Assembly: GCF_034439435.1 (NCBI RefSeq)
Contig: NZ_JAPCKJ010000005.1
Span: 124,001-188,000, forward strand
Direction of reading: 5' to 3'
Length of the DNA: 64,000 nt
DNA from: Sarcina sp034439435
GTDB taxonomy: Bacteria; Bacillota; Clostridia; Clostridiales; Clostridiaceae
Part shown: in pieces, positions 17,238-25,566 of the stretch
Layout of the letters: each line of letters starts with the position of its first letter
Numbering within the stretch: position 1 is the stretch's first letter
Program-made: the position numbers and the translations under genes
Notes under the pieces: model-generated
What the model was told of the DNA's origin: nothing
Database searches by the model: none
The model's input: only the letters and a program-made list of their open reading frames with translations

Positions 17238-18287
17238 TTATAATGCGTACTTCATAAACTCATCAAAGATGTATTCGCTATCCTTTGGTCCCGGACATGC
17301 TTCTGGATGGAATTGAACTGAGAATATTGGTAACTCTTTATGCTTCATTCCTTCAACTGTTCCATCATTCATACTTACATGAGTTATTTCCATATTTTCT
17401 GGTAAAGTAGCAACATAGTATCCATGGTTTTGTGATGTTATATGAACTCTATTTCTTATTAAATCTTTAACTGGATGGTTACATCCTCTGTGTCCGAACT
17501 TAAGCTTCTTAGTTTCTCCACCTAATGTTAAAGCTAATAATTGATGTCCTAAACAAATTCCTACTATTGGTTTCTTTCCAACTATCTTCTTAATCTCATT
17601 TACCGCAGTCCCCATATCTTCTGGGTCTCCAGGTCCATTTGATAAAAATACTAAGTCTGGGTTTATTGCTAAAACTTCTTCTGCCTTCACGTCATAAGGG
17701 AATACTGTAACATTACATCCTCTTTTAACAAAATTTCTAATAATGTTTTGTTTTATTCCGAAGTCGATTATAGCTACATTTTTTCCTTCTCCTGAGATTT
17801 CGTACTTTTTATCAGTTGAAACTATTGAAACTGCATCTCTGTTTGAGAAAGCCTCTAACTTGTCCTTAACATCTTCTAGGTTAGAGTTATCTAAGACTAT
17901 AATTCCCTTCATTGTTCCGTTATTTCTTAAGATTTTAGTTAAGGCTCTTGTATCTATACCATCAAGTCCTAAAATCTTATTTTGAGCTAAGTAAGTTTCA
18001 AGCTCTAACTCACATCTAAAGTTATTTGGATACTGACATTTTTCTCTAACTATGAATCCTCTTACCTTCGGTTCCTTAGATTCTAAATCCTCTAAGTTAA
18101 TTCCGTAGTTACCTATTAAAGGATATGTCATAGTTACTATTTGTCCATAATAAGAAGGGTCTGTTAAAACCTCTTGATATCCTGTCATTCCTGTGTTGAA
18201 AACTACCTCTCCAACACATTCCTTTAAATATCCAAAGGCTTTACCTTCAAATACCACGCCATTTTCTAATATAAGCTTTGCTTTCAT
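17238..18287 (-). CDS. carA: Carbamoyl-phosphate synthase small (glutaminase) subunit
   Basis: 349 residues. The N-terminal domain is followed by a class I glutamine amidotransferase: GICLGHQLLAL holds the nucleophile Cys (about 245), with His and Glu of the triad in SVQFHPEACPGP. It delivers ammonia to CarB. ATG with AGGAGGTC upstream. It follows a leader of about 300 nt carrying a PyrR-type attenuator, so both subunits are controlled by UMP level (inference from sequence). Confidence 0.96.
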   Translation of the reverse strand: MKAKLILENGVVFEGKAFGYLKECVGEVVFNTGMTGYQEVLTDPSYYGQIVTMTYPLIGNYGINLEDLESKEPKVRGFIVREKCQYPNNFRCELELETYLAQNKILGLDGIDTRALTKILRNNGTMKGIIVLDNSNLEDVKDKLEAFSNRDAVSIVSTDKKYEISGEGKNVAIIDFGIKQNIIRNFVKRGCNVTVFPYDVKAEEVLAINPDLVFLSNGPGDPEDMGTAVNEIKKIVGKKPIVGICLGHQLLALTLGGETKKLKFGHRGCNHPVKDLIRNRVHITSQNHGYYVATLPENMEITHVSMNDGTVEGMKHKELPIFSVQFHPEACPGPKDSEYIFDEFMKYAL

Positions 18288-18379
18288 TTCTAGACCTCCT
18301 AGTTAAAATCATATTTTAAAAACACACTTTAAAAGGTCTTAATTCCATTGCCATCGTCTAAATGTTATTTAATTAAAAG

Positions 18380-18432
18380 AAAGAGGTATTAGAGCGATTG
18401 CGTAAAAAAATCAATCACTCTACTACCTCTTT
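18380..18432 (-). terminator. Attenuator terminator in the carAB leader
   Basis: On the minus strand a 20-bp imperfect stem (AAAGAGGTAGTAGAGTGATTG pairing with CAATCGCTCT and ACCTCTTT) is followed by TTCTTTTAATT. It sits between the PyrR site and the carA start, the layout of PyrR attenuation. Confidence 0.8.
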
Positions 18433-18541
18433 ATCTCTCTTATATGGAATTGTATTAAAATACAAAGCTATTTCATTTTTTAATTCTATCTGTTTTTTTG
18501 TACAACAAAAAATTCTATTTAACATAATTATACCTCTTTCT

Positions 18542-18555
18542 GGCCTCACGGGACC
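18542..18555 (-). promoter_or_regulatory. PyrR-binding loop (anti-antiterminator)
   Basis: On the minus strand GGTCCCGTGAGGCC closely fits the PyrR RNA consensus ARUCCNGNGAGGYU. It lies about 40 nt into the leader and 110 nt before the attenuator terminator. By established knowledge, UMP-PyrR binding stabilises this hairpin and lets the terminator form. No pyrR is in the window. Confidence 0.8.
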
Positions 18556-18598
18556 AATTTAAAGTGTATTTTATCTTATTGATAAATTCTTATTATCA

Positions 18599-18627
18599 AT
18601 TTTAGTTTATTAGATTTATATAGTCAA
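18599..18627 (-). promoter_or_regulatory. carAB promoter
   Basis: On the minus strand TTGACT (18622-18627), exactly 17 bp, TAAAAT (18599-18604); predicted start near 18592. Confidence 0.72.
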
Positions 18628-18675
18628 GCATATTTAATAATTTTAAAAAAGTTTTAATAAGAAAATTTATTTTCA

Positions 18676-18762
18676 AACAAAAAGTTAAGGTGCTAGATGT
18701 AAAACACCTAGCACCTTAACTTAATTTCAAACCTATACCTACTTCATTGTCCTATTGAAGCA
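18676..18762 (-). ncRNA. Candidate small RNA of about 87 nt
   Basis: A self-contained unit on the minus strand: TTGACA (18792-18797), 16-17 bp spacer, a TAATAAT-type -10 (about 18769-18775). The transcript has a small CTTCA/TGAAG hairpin near its 5' end and a 15-bp perfect terminator stem (18682-18696 with 18708-18722), then TTTTTGTTTG. No open reading frame fits inside, and the next gene (carA) has its own promoter downstream. A PerR-like dyad overlaps the promoter. It is not recognised as a known family. Confidence 0.5.
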
Positions 18763-18763
18763 A

Positions 18764-18778
18764 TTATAATTATTATAC
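18764..18778. promoter_or_regulatory. PerR-box-like dyad at the small-RNA promoter
   Basis: TTATAATTATTATAC matches the Bacillus PerR box TTATAATNATTATAA at 13 of the 14 defined positions and overlaps the predicted -10. In so AT-rich a genome one such near-match per window could arise by chance; only its position makes it notable. Confidence 0.35.
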
Positions 18779-18884
18779 ATATAGAGCGTTTTGTCAATGG
18801 AATTCATTGAAATTCTACAATTATTTCGTCAATTCTCTACATTTTTTGTGATTATTAAATTTTCCTAAAAGCTCTATAAAATTC

Positions 18885-18912
18885 ACCTTTATATAATAAA
18901 AAGCATAGTTTA
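18885..18912 (+). promoter_or_regulatory. Sigma-K-like promoter of the tyrosine-rich protein
   Basis: AC (18885-18886), 17 bp, CATAGTTTA (18904-18912) fits the Bacillus sigma-K pattern AC-N16/17-CATANNNTA. Predicted transcription starts about 25 bp before the ATG. No sigma-A-type promoter is evident here. Confidence 0.5.
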
Positions 18913-18943
18913 ATACTAAATAAAAATTTTATAGGAGATACTT

Positions 18944-19831
18944 ATGGAAATAATCTATCCAAATGATTTTATTAGGTTTTTTAATGATAATGAAGAAATA
19001 GATGAAGTCGGTGAATTTGAAATTCTTCCAGAAGAAAGTCAGGATTTTTTTGAAAGATATTATAATGGTCCTGTAGACATAGGAGATATAAATAATAATT
19101 ATATTGAAGATTATAACCCTGATTATAGATCTAATTATAATTATATTGAAGACTATAGCCCTTATTATGGATTAAATTATGATTATTATGATTATATTGA
19201 AGATTATAGCCCTGATTATAGATCTAATTATAACTATATTGAAGATTACAGCCCTGATTATTGGTTTAATTATAATTATATTGAAGATTATAGCCCTGAT
19301 TATGAATCTAATTATAATTATATTGAAGATTATAGAGCTAGAGAAAGTGAATCAAATTCAAAATTTTCAATAATTCCTCCAGCTGTTAAGGATATACCAG
19401 ACAATATTGCCAATATCCCTGCAGTAGTTCAGGATTTACCTTACGCAATAAAAGATATGGGACATGATTTTGTCCACAGTGCACCTGTAAGCTATGTAGC
19501 AAACATGTTACCTGCACCTACTAATTGGCAAAATCCTCAATCTCCTTCACCACTGGGACCACCACCATCTCATATACCATCTAAACAAGATGCTGGAGTT
19601 CAACACGCAACATTTAGTAGTGGAGGCGGAGCTACAAAAGCTGTTAGCCCAGGATCTATAAGAAATTGTCTATTTAGATTTACTTATATTTGGCAAAATA
19701 ATGGTCGTAGTTACTGGGCTTATTTGACTAGAGTTGATAGAAGATCAGTTTCTGGTTGGAGATGGGCTGGATTCAGATGGGTCTTCTTTGGTGTTGATTT
19801 AAGGAGAATTGATTCTTTTGTTTGTTTCTAA
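18944..19831 (+). CDS. Tyrosine-rich repeat protein, probable spore-surface protein
   Basis: A 295-residue protein with no signal peptide. The N-terminal 52 residues are acidic. Residues 53-130 are tandem 14-aa repeats of the type YIEDYSPDYxSNYN: four regular copies, one lengthened to 17, and a last partial one, giving extreme Tyr/Asp/Asn content. Residues 145-230 are Pro-rich (PLGPPPSHIP). The last 60 residues form a compact Trp/Arg/Tyr-rich domain (FRFTYIWQNNGRSYWAYLTRV, GWRWAGFRWVFFGVDLRRI). ATG behind ATAGGAGAT. Tyr-rich low-complexity proteins and a sigma-K-like promoter suggest a mother-cell coat or exosporium component that could be cross-linked through tyrosines. This is inference; I cannot name the family. 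Confidence 0.6.
   Translation: MEIIYPNDFIRFFNDNEEIDEVGEFEILPEESQDFFERYYNGPVDIGDINNNYIEDYNPDYRSNYNYIEDYSPYYGLNYDYYDYIEDYSPDYRSNYNYIEDYSPDYWFNYNYIEDYSPDYESNYNYIEDYRARESESNSKFSIIPPAVKDIPDNIANIPAVVQDLPYAIKDMGHDFVHSAPVSYVANMLPAPTNWQNPQSPSPLGPPPSHIPSKQDAGVQHATFSSGGGATKAVSPGSIRNCLFRFTYIWQNNGRSYWAYLTRVDRRSVSGWRWAGFRWVFFGVDLRRIDSFVCF
19100..19333 (+). repeat. 42-bp tandem coding repeats
   Basis: Five 42-bp-type units (one enlarged by 9 bp) plus a 15-bp partial unit begin with TATATTGAAGATTATA. Units differ by a few substitutions, mostly at the Arg-Ser/Trp-Phe/Glu-Ser codons. All changes keep the frame, so copy number can vary without loss of the protein. Confidence 0.85.
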
Positions 19832-19906
19832 ATAAGATCTTAATAGAATTCATTCAAGTTATCTTTATTTTATTTCAAGCAATTAAATTTTATTATTCAA
19901 ATTTTA

Positions 19907-20020
19907 AAAGCCTTTACTCACTAATTTTAAAACTAAAAGGATTTTATTTACTCTTACATCTTAAATATAAGAGTAAACTCCTTATAGTTATTAAAACTTA
20001 TCTAAGTAAAGGCTTTTTTA
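19907..20020 (+). terminator. Two-tier terminator after the tyrosine-rich gene
   Basis: Outer stem AAGCCTTTACT (19909-19919) / AGTAAAGGCTT (20006-20016) followed by TTTTATTTTT encloses an inner hairpin TTTACTCTTA / TAAGAGTAAA. It also separates the convergent hydrogenase gene. Confidence 0.65.
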
Positions 20021-20054
20021 TTTTTAATATTTGCCTCAATTGTATTCTAATATT

Positions 20055-21527
20055 TTATTTGTTTTTTTCCAGATTTAAATCCTCAAACTTAATATCAGCT
20101 AATGTATCCTTTATTTTTTCAAAGGATGACAATTGACTATATTTATCTACTTCTTTACTATTTTTCATATCATGGTTTAAAGATCCTGGTCCATTTATAC
20201 ATCCACCTTTACAAGCCATTCCTTCAAGGAAATTCCCTTGTGCTCTCTTTAGTTTAGCAAGTCTAAGTTTCATATCACAATCCTTGATTCCATCACCTAT
20301 TATTGGTCTAAAATTAATATCCATACCTTCACTATCTATAAGATGTTTAACTGACTCAGTAACACCTCCACTTCTAGCAAAAAGTCTCCCATAAAAAGAG
20401 CCATTTTTTGTTTCACTCTCCTCACACTCATCTATTTTTATATTTCTAGAATCAAGTAAAGCCAATAACTCTTCAAAAGTCAAAACATAATCTACATCTC
20501 CATCTACGTCTTTTCTAGTAGCTTCCATCTTTTTTGCAATACATGGCCCTATAAATACAGTTTTCGCATCTTTATTTTGTGATTTTACTAACCTTGCCAT
20601 AGCAACCATGGGAGATACAGTTGTAGATATACATTCTTTAAGTTCTGGATAGTCTTTTTCTATATAAGACACAAATGCTGGACAACAACTAGTTGTCATA
20701 AATTCAACTTGCCCCTTTTCTTTAAACTCATTACATTCATTTACCGCTACCAAATCTGCTCCTAAGGCAGCTTCAAAAACATCATTAAATCCTAATTTCT
20801 TTATAGCCGTAATCACCTTACCAATTTTATTATGATTAAACTGAGATGATATAGCCGGTGCAACAATAGCATAAGTTTTTTCTTTGCTTTTCAATAATCT
20901 TATAACATCAACTAAATAAGATTTATCCATTATAGCACCAAAAGGACAGTCTACAACACAGGCGCCACACTGAATACACTTAGAATCGTCTATAACAGCC
21001 TTTTTACTATCAACATCGTATGATAAAGCTTTAGGAATACACGCCCTCATACATGGTCTTTTAACCTCTGCTATAGCATTATAAGGACAAACCTCCTTGC
21101 ATTTTCCACATTCTTTACATTTTTCATAATCTATTTTACACCTTCTATTATCAAAGCTTATGGCTCCAAAGTTACAGTTATCTCTACATTTCTTTGCTAA
21201 ACATCCTCTACATGCATCAGTTACTATAAATCTATTAACAGGACACTCATCACAAGCTATATCTATAACTTCAATCATATTTTCTCTATTCTTATGTCCA
21301 CCAAGAGCAAGCTTCATTCTCTCCTCAACTATGGCTCTCTCTTTATATATACAACATCTTACATTAGGTTTTAAATCATCGACTATTTCCTTAGCTATAT
21401 TAAGTTTTTCTTTTTCTAAAACACCATCAAATTCTTTTTCTGCTATCCTTTTTAAAACCTCATATTTAAGAACCTGAACAGAAGTATCAAATTTTATATA
21501 TTGCTTATTAGCATCTTTTATCCCCAT
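20055..21527 (-). CDS. Monomeric [FeFe] hydrogenase, group B type
   Basis: 490 residues. The N-terminal Cys-rich region (about 90-200) has several [4Fe-4S] motifs: CRGCLAKKC, CKECGKCKEVCP, CMRACIPKAL and CIQCGACVVDCP. The H-cluster domain carries variant signatures: L1 TSCCPAF (about 279), L2 IGPCIAKKMEA (about 326) and L3 EGMACKGGCINGPG (about 435). L1 has Ala-Phe where group A enzymes have Gly-Trp. The shape matches TIGR04105-like B enzymes, whose physiological role (H2 production, uptake or redox sensing) is unsettled. Probably cytoplasmic. No maturase gene is adjacent. ATG behind a GGGGGAAT box. Confidence 0.87.
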   Translation of the reverse strand: MGIKDANKQYIKFDTSVQVLKYEVLKRIAEKEFDGVLEKEKLNIAKEIVDDLKPNVRCCIYKERAIVEERMKLALGGHKNRENMIEVIDIACDECPVNRFIVTDACRGCLAKKCRDNCNFGAISFDNRRCKIDYEKCKECGKCKEVCPYNAIAEVKRPCMRACIPKALSYDVDSKKAVIDDSKCIQCGACVVDCPFGAIMDKSYLVDVIRLLKSKEKTYAIVAPAISSQFNHNKIGKVITAIKKLGFNDVFEAALGADLVAVNECNEFKEKGQVEFMTTSCCPAFVSYIEKDYPELKECISTTVSPMVAMARLVKSQNKDAKTVFIGPCIAKKMEATRKDVDGDVDYVLTFEELLALLDSRNIKIDECEESETKNGSFYGRLFARSGGVTESVKHLIDSEGMDINFRPIIGDGIKDCDMKLRLAKLKRAQGNFLEGMACKGGCINGPGSLNHDMKNSKEVDKYSQLSSFEKIKDTLADIKFEDLNLEKNK

Positions 21528-21614
21528 AAAAATTCCCCCATAAATATTTTAATATTATAGCGTAGATGCCTTTTTGTTAAAACTTAAATCAAAGATAAAA
21601 ATCAAATTTAATTA

Positions 21615-22232
21615 TTATTTCTTAGATATAAATTTATTATCCTTAATATAAAATCTCCATAAAAAATCTTTTGCCTCCTCAGCATAATCTATTCCTATTC
21701 TTTTAGATTCAACAATAGAAAATACTTCTTTATTTGAGGAATCTTCTTCAACATAAAGTTCTTCGCTACTAATAGTATTTATGCAGTTATCCCTCTTATC
21801 TATTCCTAAAGCCATACATAATTTTGATGGTCCATTAGAAAAATTCTTTTTTTCATAATTTGATAGTTCTTCATAAGTTTTTTTATATCTTAACTTACTC
21901 ATTTCTTCAATTCCCTCTAAAGGCTCAATTCCTCTAATAAGAACCCCTGCTGCTACATCTTTTTCTTCACTTATTAAATTTAAGCAATAATACATACCAT
22001 ATATAGAATATACATAAGAAGTTCCAGGCTCCTCATAAAGTGTCTCTGTTCTATTAGTTCTCCTACCTCCATAAGCATGAGAAGCCTTGTCTATAGCTCC
22101 TATATAAGCCTCAGTTTCAACAATTTTCCCCTTTAATATAACTCCGTCAATCTTTCTAACTAAAATCTTTCCTAGTAATTCTTTTGCTACTATTAGTGTA
22201 TCTCTATTAAAAAATTCTTTATTTAACCTCAT
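21615..22232 (-). CDS. 3-methyladenine DNA glycosylase (AAG/MPG family)
   Basis: 205 residues. A base-excision repair enzyme removing alkylated purines. Family motifs are LLGKILVRKIDG, IVETEAYIGAIDKASHAYGG (with the catalytic Glu), a Tyr-rich EPGTSYVYSIYGMYYCLN, and GVLIRGIEP, with the conserved NGPSKLCMALGI. Length is typical. ATG with GGAGGC upstream. It is followed 87 bp on by the hydrogenase gene; no functional link is evident. Confidence 0.93.
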   Translation of the reverse strand: MRLNKEFFNRDTLIVAKELLGKILVRKIDGVILKGKIVETEAYIGAIDKASHAYGGRRTNRTETLYEEPGTSYVYSIYGMYYCLNLISEEKDVAAGVLIRGIEPLEGIEEMSKLRYKKTYEELSNYEKKNFSNGPSKLCMALGIDKRDNCINTISSEELYVEEDSSNKEVFSIVESKRIGIDYAEEAKDFLWRFYIKDNKFISKK

Positions 22233-22389
22233 AATTTGCCTCCAAAATTAATAATCGTAATTGATATTGAACTGATTTTTATTTTAAAATATCCTAAAAA
22301 TCAAAACTTTTCTAAGAATCATTTTAAATTTAGTTTATCAAAAATATAATAGATTATTAAATATAAATAATACTCTTATTCTAAAAATA

Positions 22390-22424
22390 AAAAAGCACCT
22401 TGATTAAAATCAAAGTGCTTTTTC
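22390..22424 (-). terminator. Terminator after PTS IIC
   Basis: AAAGCACCTTGAT / ATCAAAGTGCTTT stem (one bulge) with an A-run on + and therefore a U-run on the minus transcript, 11 bp after the IIC stop. Confidence 0.85.
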
Positions 22425-22435
22425 TTATATTTGAA

Positions 22436-23713
22436 TTAGTTGTTTTGTGCTTGTTCTAATTTTAACTCTTCTCTTGTAGCAATCATTACAAATGGAATGT
22501 AAATTAATACTGCTACTGCTATACAAATAAGTGCTGTTAATGCACCCATTAATGAGTTAGTTGATAAGAATGCTCCAAATACTGGTGGCATTGTCCAGTT
22601 AGCCATGATTGTTACCTTAGGAACAAAACCTATAGCTGTTAAGAAGTAAGCAATTGAACCTGTAACCATTGGTGCAATTACGAATGGTATGAAGTATATT
22701 GGATTTAATACTAAAGGCATACCAAATATAACTGGTTCGTTGATGTTGAAGCATCCTGGTGCTGCACCAAGTTTTGCTATCATCATTTGAGTCTTACTCT
22801 TTCTACCTACTAAGAATATAGCTATTAATAATGCTATAGTTGTTCCTGATCCACCCATATTTACATATGAATCTAAGAATTGGCTGTTTACTATGAATTC
22901 TGGAGTTAAACCTTGAGCAGCAGCATGCATATTAGCCTCTGTTAAAGGTAATAATACAGCGTTTATAACTGGTGCTAAGATGTTTGAACCGTGTAATCCA
23001 AAGAACCATAATAATTGTTGGAAGAATACTAATATCATTAATCCTGGATAACTTGAAAGTGCTCCTTGTAAAGGTGCTTGTATTAGCATGAATAATGATT
23101 CATGAATGTTATTTATTCCAAATCCAACAAAGATATACTTAACAGCTGCAGCTATTACTAATACTATGATTGATGGGAATAAAGCTGCAAATGATTTAGC
23201 TACTGCTGGTGGAACACCATTTGGCATCTTAATAACTAGCTTTGGATTTCCAAGTAATCTAGTAAATATTTCAGTTGCAACGATTGCAACGATAATTGCT
23301 ACGAATAATCCTGATCCACCTAAATAAGTCATTGGCATAGCGCCATCTGGATTAAATGTGTAAAGTATAATCAATGATCCTAAAGATACCATAGCTGAAG
23401 CCATACCATCTTTATCATATGATCTAGCTAAGTGATATGATATTGTACATACTACTAAAAGTGACATTATTCCGAATGATGCATTCCAAATTGATCCTCC
23501 GAAATCCTTCCAGTTAGCCGGTAAGAAAGAGTTCATAAAGTTTTGATACCATTCAAAACCTAAGTTGTTTATTAATACTGCGAATGATCCTGCTATAACT
23601 AGTGGAGTGATAGTTACGAAACCATCACGGATTGCAACTAAGTGTCTTTGACCACCTATTTTAGCGGCAACAGGAACAAAGTATTTTTCCATAAATTCAA
23701 AAAACTTCTTCAT
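22436..23713 (-). CDS. PTS IIC, lactose/cellobiose family
   Basis: A 425-residue permease of the Lac/Cel/chitobiose PTS family with about ten hydrophobic segments, opening MKKFFEFMEKYFVPVAAKIG. The conserved IRDGFVTITPLVIAGSFAVL and FNINEPVIFGMPLVLNP (the latter part of the substrate-binding loop) are present. It couples import of a disaccharide to phosphorylation by the matching IIB. It is co-directional with the GH4 gene 89 bp upstream and probably transcribed with it from the sigma-54 promoter at 25179-25198. Substrate is not certain: see the locus finding. Confidence 0.93.
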   Translation of the reverse strand: MKKFFEFMEKYFVPVAAKIGGQRHLVAIRDGFVTITPLVIAGSFAVLINNLGFEWYQNFMNSFLPANWKDFGGSIWNASFGIMSLLVVCTISYHLARSYDKDGMASAMVSLGSLIILYTFNPDGAMPMTYLGGSGLFVAIIVAIVATEIFTRLLGNPKLVIKMPNGVPPAVAKSFAALFPSIIVLVIAAAVKYIFVGFGINNIHESLFMLIQAPLQGALSSYPGLMILVFFQQLLWFFGLHGSNILAPVINAVLLPLTEANMHAAAQGLTPEFIVNSQFLDSYVNMGGSGTTIALLIAIFLVGRKSKTQMMIAKLGAAPGCFNINEPVIFGMPLVLNPIYFIPFVIAPMVTGSIAYFLTAIGFVPKVTIMANWTMPPVFGAFLSTNSLMGALTALICIAVAVLIYIPFVMIATREELKLEQAQNN

Positions 23714-23802
23714 GTATAATTCCTCCTTTTTATTTAATCCAAGCCATCTACAAAAATTTATAATAATTTCTAAAATCCTAGATGGCTTAGAATATTACTT
23801 AA

Positions 23803-25131
23803 TTACTTTTCAAAATGATCTTTAAATTGTGGTAAATAATCTTTATGAGCTTCTAATAACTCATCTACTAAAGTTTTTGCTAATTCATCAGATCTTACTA
23901 ATGGATTAATTGTTAAAGCAAGTACAGCCTTTTCATAGTTTCCTTCTACAGCTGCTTCCACTGCTAATCTTTCGAAGCTCTTAATTTCTTGTACTAATCC
24001 ATTTACGGCTACAGGTAATTTTCCAACTGCTAATGGCTTTGGACCATCTTTAGTTATTAAACATGAAACCTCTACTGCTGAATCATCATCAATTCCCTCT
24101 ATAGCGCCATTATTTCTAATATCTACAGGTTGTATATCACATTTATCATTATAAATTGAATGTATTAATCTACAAGCTGCATCACTATAGTAAGCTCCTC
24201 CTCTTTTTTCTAATTGAGGTGGTTTAATATTTAATTCTGGATCTCTATAAAGAGCAAATAAATCGTCTTCAACTCTCTTAACAACTTCTGCTCTAGTTTC
24301 ACCTTTTGAAAATTCTTTTAATTCATCTTCAAGCATTTTTGAACTTTGATAGTAGTATTTGTGATATGGACAAGGCATAACACCTAAACCTCTTATAAAA
24401 TCTTGATTCCATGAGAAATCTGAAATGTTTTTAACTATTTGTCCTATTTCACCATTTGCTAATGCATCTATAAGCTTATCAGTAACTTTTTCTCCATCAA
24501 CAAATACATCAGTTCCAAATACCATGTGATTAAGTCCTGCAAAGTTCATTCTTAATCTATCATGTTCTACACCTAAAACCTTTGCAGCTGCTTTTTCCAT
24601 TCCTATTGGTACATTACATAAACCAATAACCTTTTTGTTTCTTCCATATCTTATTAAAGCTTCAGTTACCATTCCTGCTGGATTTGTGAAATTTATCATC
24701 CAAGCATTAGGACAAAGCTCTGCCATATCCTTATCTATATTTAAGATAACTGGGATAGTTCTTAGTGCTTTAAATAATCCACCAGCACCGTTAGTTTCTT
24801 GTCCAATAACTCCATGACTTAATGGAATTCTTTCATCTTTTATTCTTGCATCTAGTAATCCTACCCTCATTTGAGTAGTTACAAAATCTGCATCCTTTAA
24901 CGCTTCTCTTCTATTTAAAGTTAAATGTATCTCCATTGGTACTCCAGCTTTTTCAACCATTCTCTTTGCTAAATTACCAACTGTCTCTAGCTTTTCCTTA
25001 CCTTCTTCTATGTCAACTAACCATAATTCTCTTATAGGTAGTTCATCGTATCTTTTTATAAAACCTTCTACTAATTCAGGAGTGTAACTTGATCCACCGC
25101 CAATAGTTACAATTTTTAAACCATCCTTCAT
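23803..25131 (-). CDS. GH4 family 6-phospho-glycosidase
   Basis: 442 residues. NAD- and metal-dependent GH4 hydrolase acting on intracellular 6-phospho-disaccharides. The N-terminal dinucleotide-binding stretch KIVTIGGGSSYTPELVEGF is clear, followed by NGAGGLFKALRTIP, NFTNPAGMVTEA and the metal-binding region GLCNVPIGM / GLNHMVFG. It resembles LicH/ChbF-type 6-phospho-beta-glucosidases. It is the first gene after a sigma-54 promoter and lies just before the PTS IIC gene. The exact substrate (cellobiose-, chitobiose- or MurNAc-GlcNAc-type) cannot be read from the sequence. Confidence 0.9.
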   Translation of the reverse strand: MKDGLKIVTIGGGSSYTPELVEGFIKRYDELPIRELWLVDIEEGKEKLETVGNLAKRMVEKAGVPMEIHLTLNRREALKDADFVTTQMRVGLLDARIKDERIPLSHGVIGQETNGAGGLFKALRTIPVILNIDKDMAELCPNAWMINFTNPAGMVTEALIRYGRNKKVIGLCNVPIGMEKAAAKVLGVEHDRLRMNFAGLNHMVFGTDVFVDGEKVTDKLIDALANGEIGQIVKNISDFSWNQDFIRGLGVMPCPYHKYYYQSSKMLEDELKEFSKGETRAEVVKRVEDDLFALYRDPELNIKPPQLEKRGGAYYSDAACRLIHSIYNDKCDIQPVDIRNNGAIEGIDDDSAVEVSCLITKDGPKPLAVGKLPVAVNGLVQEIKSFERLAVEAAVEGNYEKAVLALTINPLVRSDELAKTLVDELLEAHKDYLPQFKDHFEK

Positions 25132-25178
25132 TTCTCCTAAACCTCCTTATTTTTCTCTTTTGACTACACTAATTATTA

Positions 25179-25198
25179 AAGCAATTATCGTGCCAAAA
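25179..25198 (-). promoter_or_regulatory. Sigma-54 promoter before GH4-IIC
   Basis: On the minus strand TTTTGGCACGATAATTGCTT: the -24 GG and -12 GC elements (TTGGCAC-N5-TTGCT) are as in the consensus. Its core is nearly identical to the one at 28421-28438, so one activator probably serves both. Confidence 0.85.
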
Positions 25199-25255
25199 CT
25201 GAAATAATTTAAAAATCACCTTAATCCTCATTTTTACTAGAATTTTTAATAGAAA

Positions 25256-25370
25256 TTGATTACACACTAACTTTTTTCTGTGCAAAAAACCTTTACACAC
25301 ATAGTCATTTGTAGTAATTTCTTATATTCTGTGCATTAATTCTAGTATTTTTACACTAGTATTTGGAATT
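25256..25370. promoter_or_regulatory. Repeated motif upstream of the sigma-54 promoter (putative activator sites)
   Basis: Two units read TTCTGTGCA followed by TTTACAC: 25276-25298 and 25327-25356. GATTACACAC precedes them and CTAGTATTT recurs (also near 28479 by the other sigma-54 promoter). They lie 80-170 bp upstream of the GH4 promoter, the usual place for enhancer sites of LevR-type activators. Binding is inference. The remaining 25371-25498 is AT-rich without recognisable signals. Confidence 0.4.
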
Positions 25371-25498
25371 TAATCAATTTTAAGTAATAATAACTATAAA
25401 AATTAATTTAATTATTTAAAATTCATATATCTTAATTCAAATTTAAATAAACTTATATTCTAATTATTAATAAAACTTTCTATCTATATAGTTAAATT

Positions 25499-25536
25499 AA
25501 AAAGAAGTGTATTAAAAAACTTTAATACACTTCTCT
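25499..25536 (-). terminator. Terminator after the MupG-like gene
   Basis: AGAAGTGTATTAAA (25503-25516) / TTTAATACACTTCT (25521-25534) perfect stem with a U-run on the minus strand; separates the two sigma-54 operons. Confidence 0.88.
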
Positions 25537-25566
25537 ATATTAGGAATAATACAATTATTGGGGAAA

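Noticed and set aside
19179..19373. Ile-rich 64-aa frame in the tyrosine-repeat gene
   Set aside because: Alternate reading of the 42-bp repeats in another frame.
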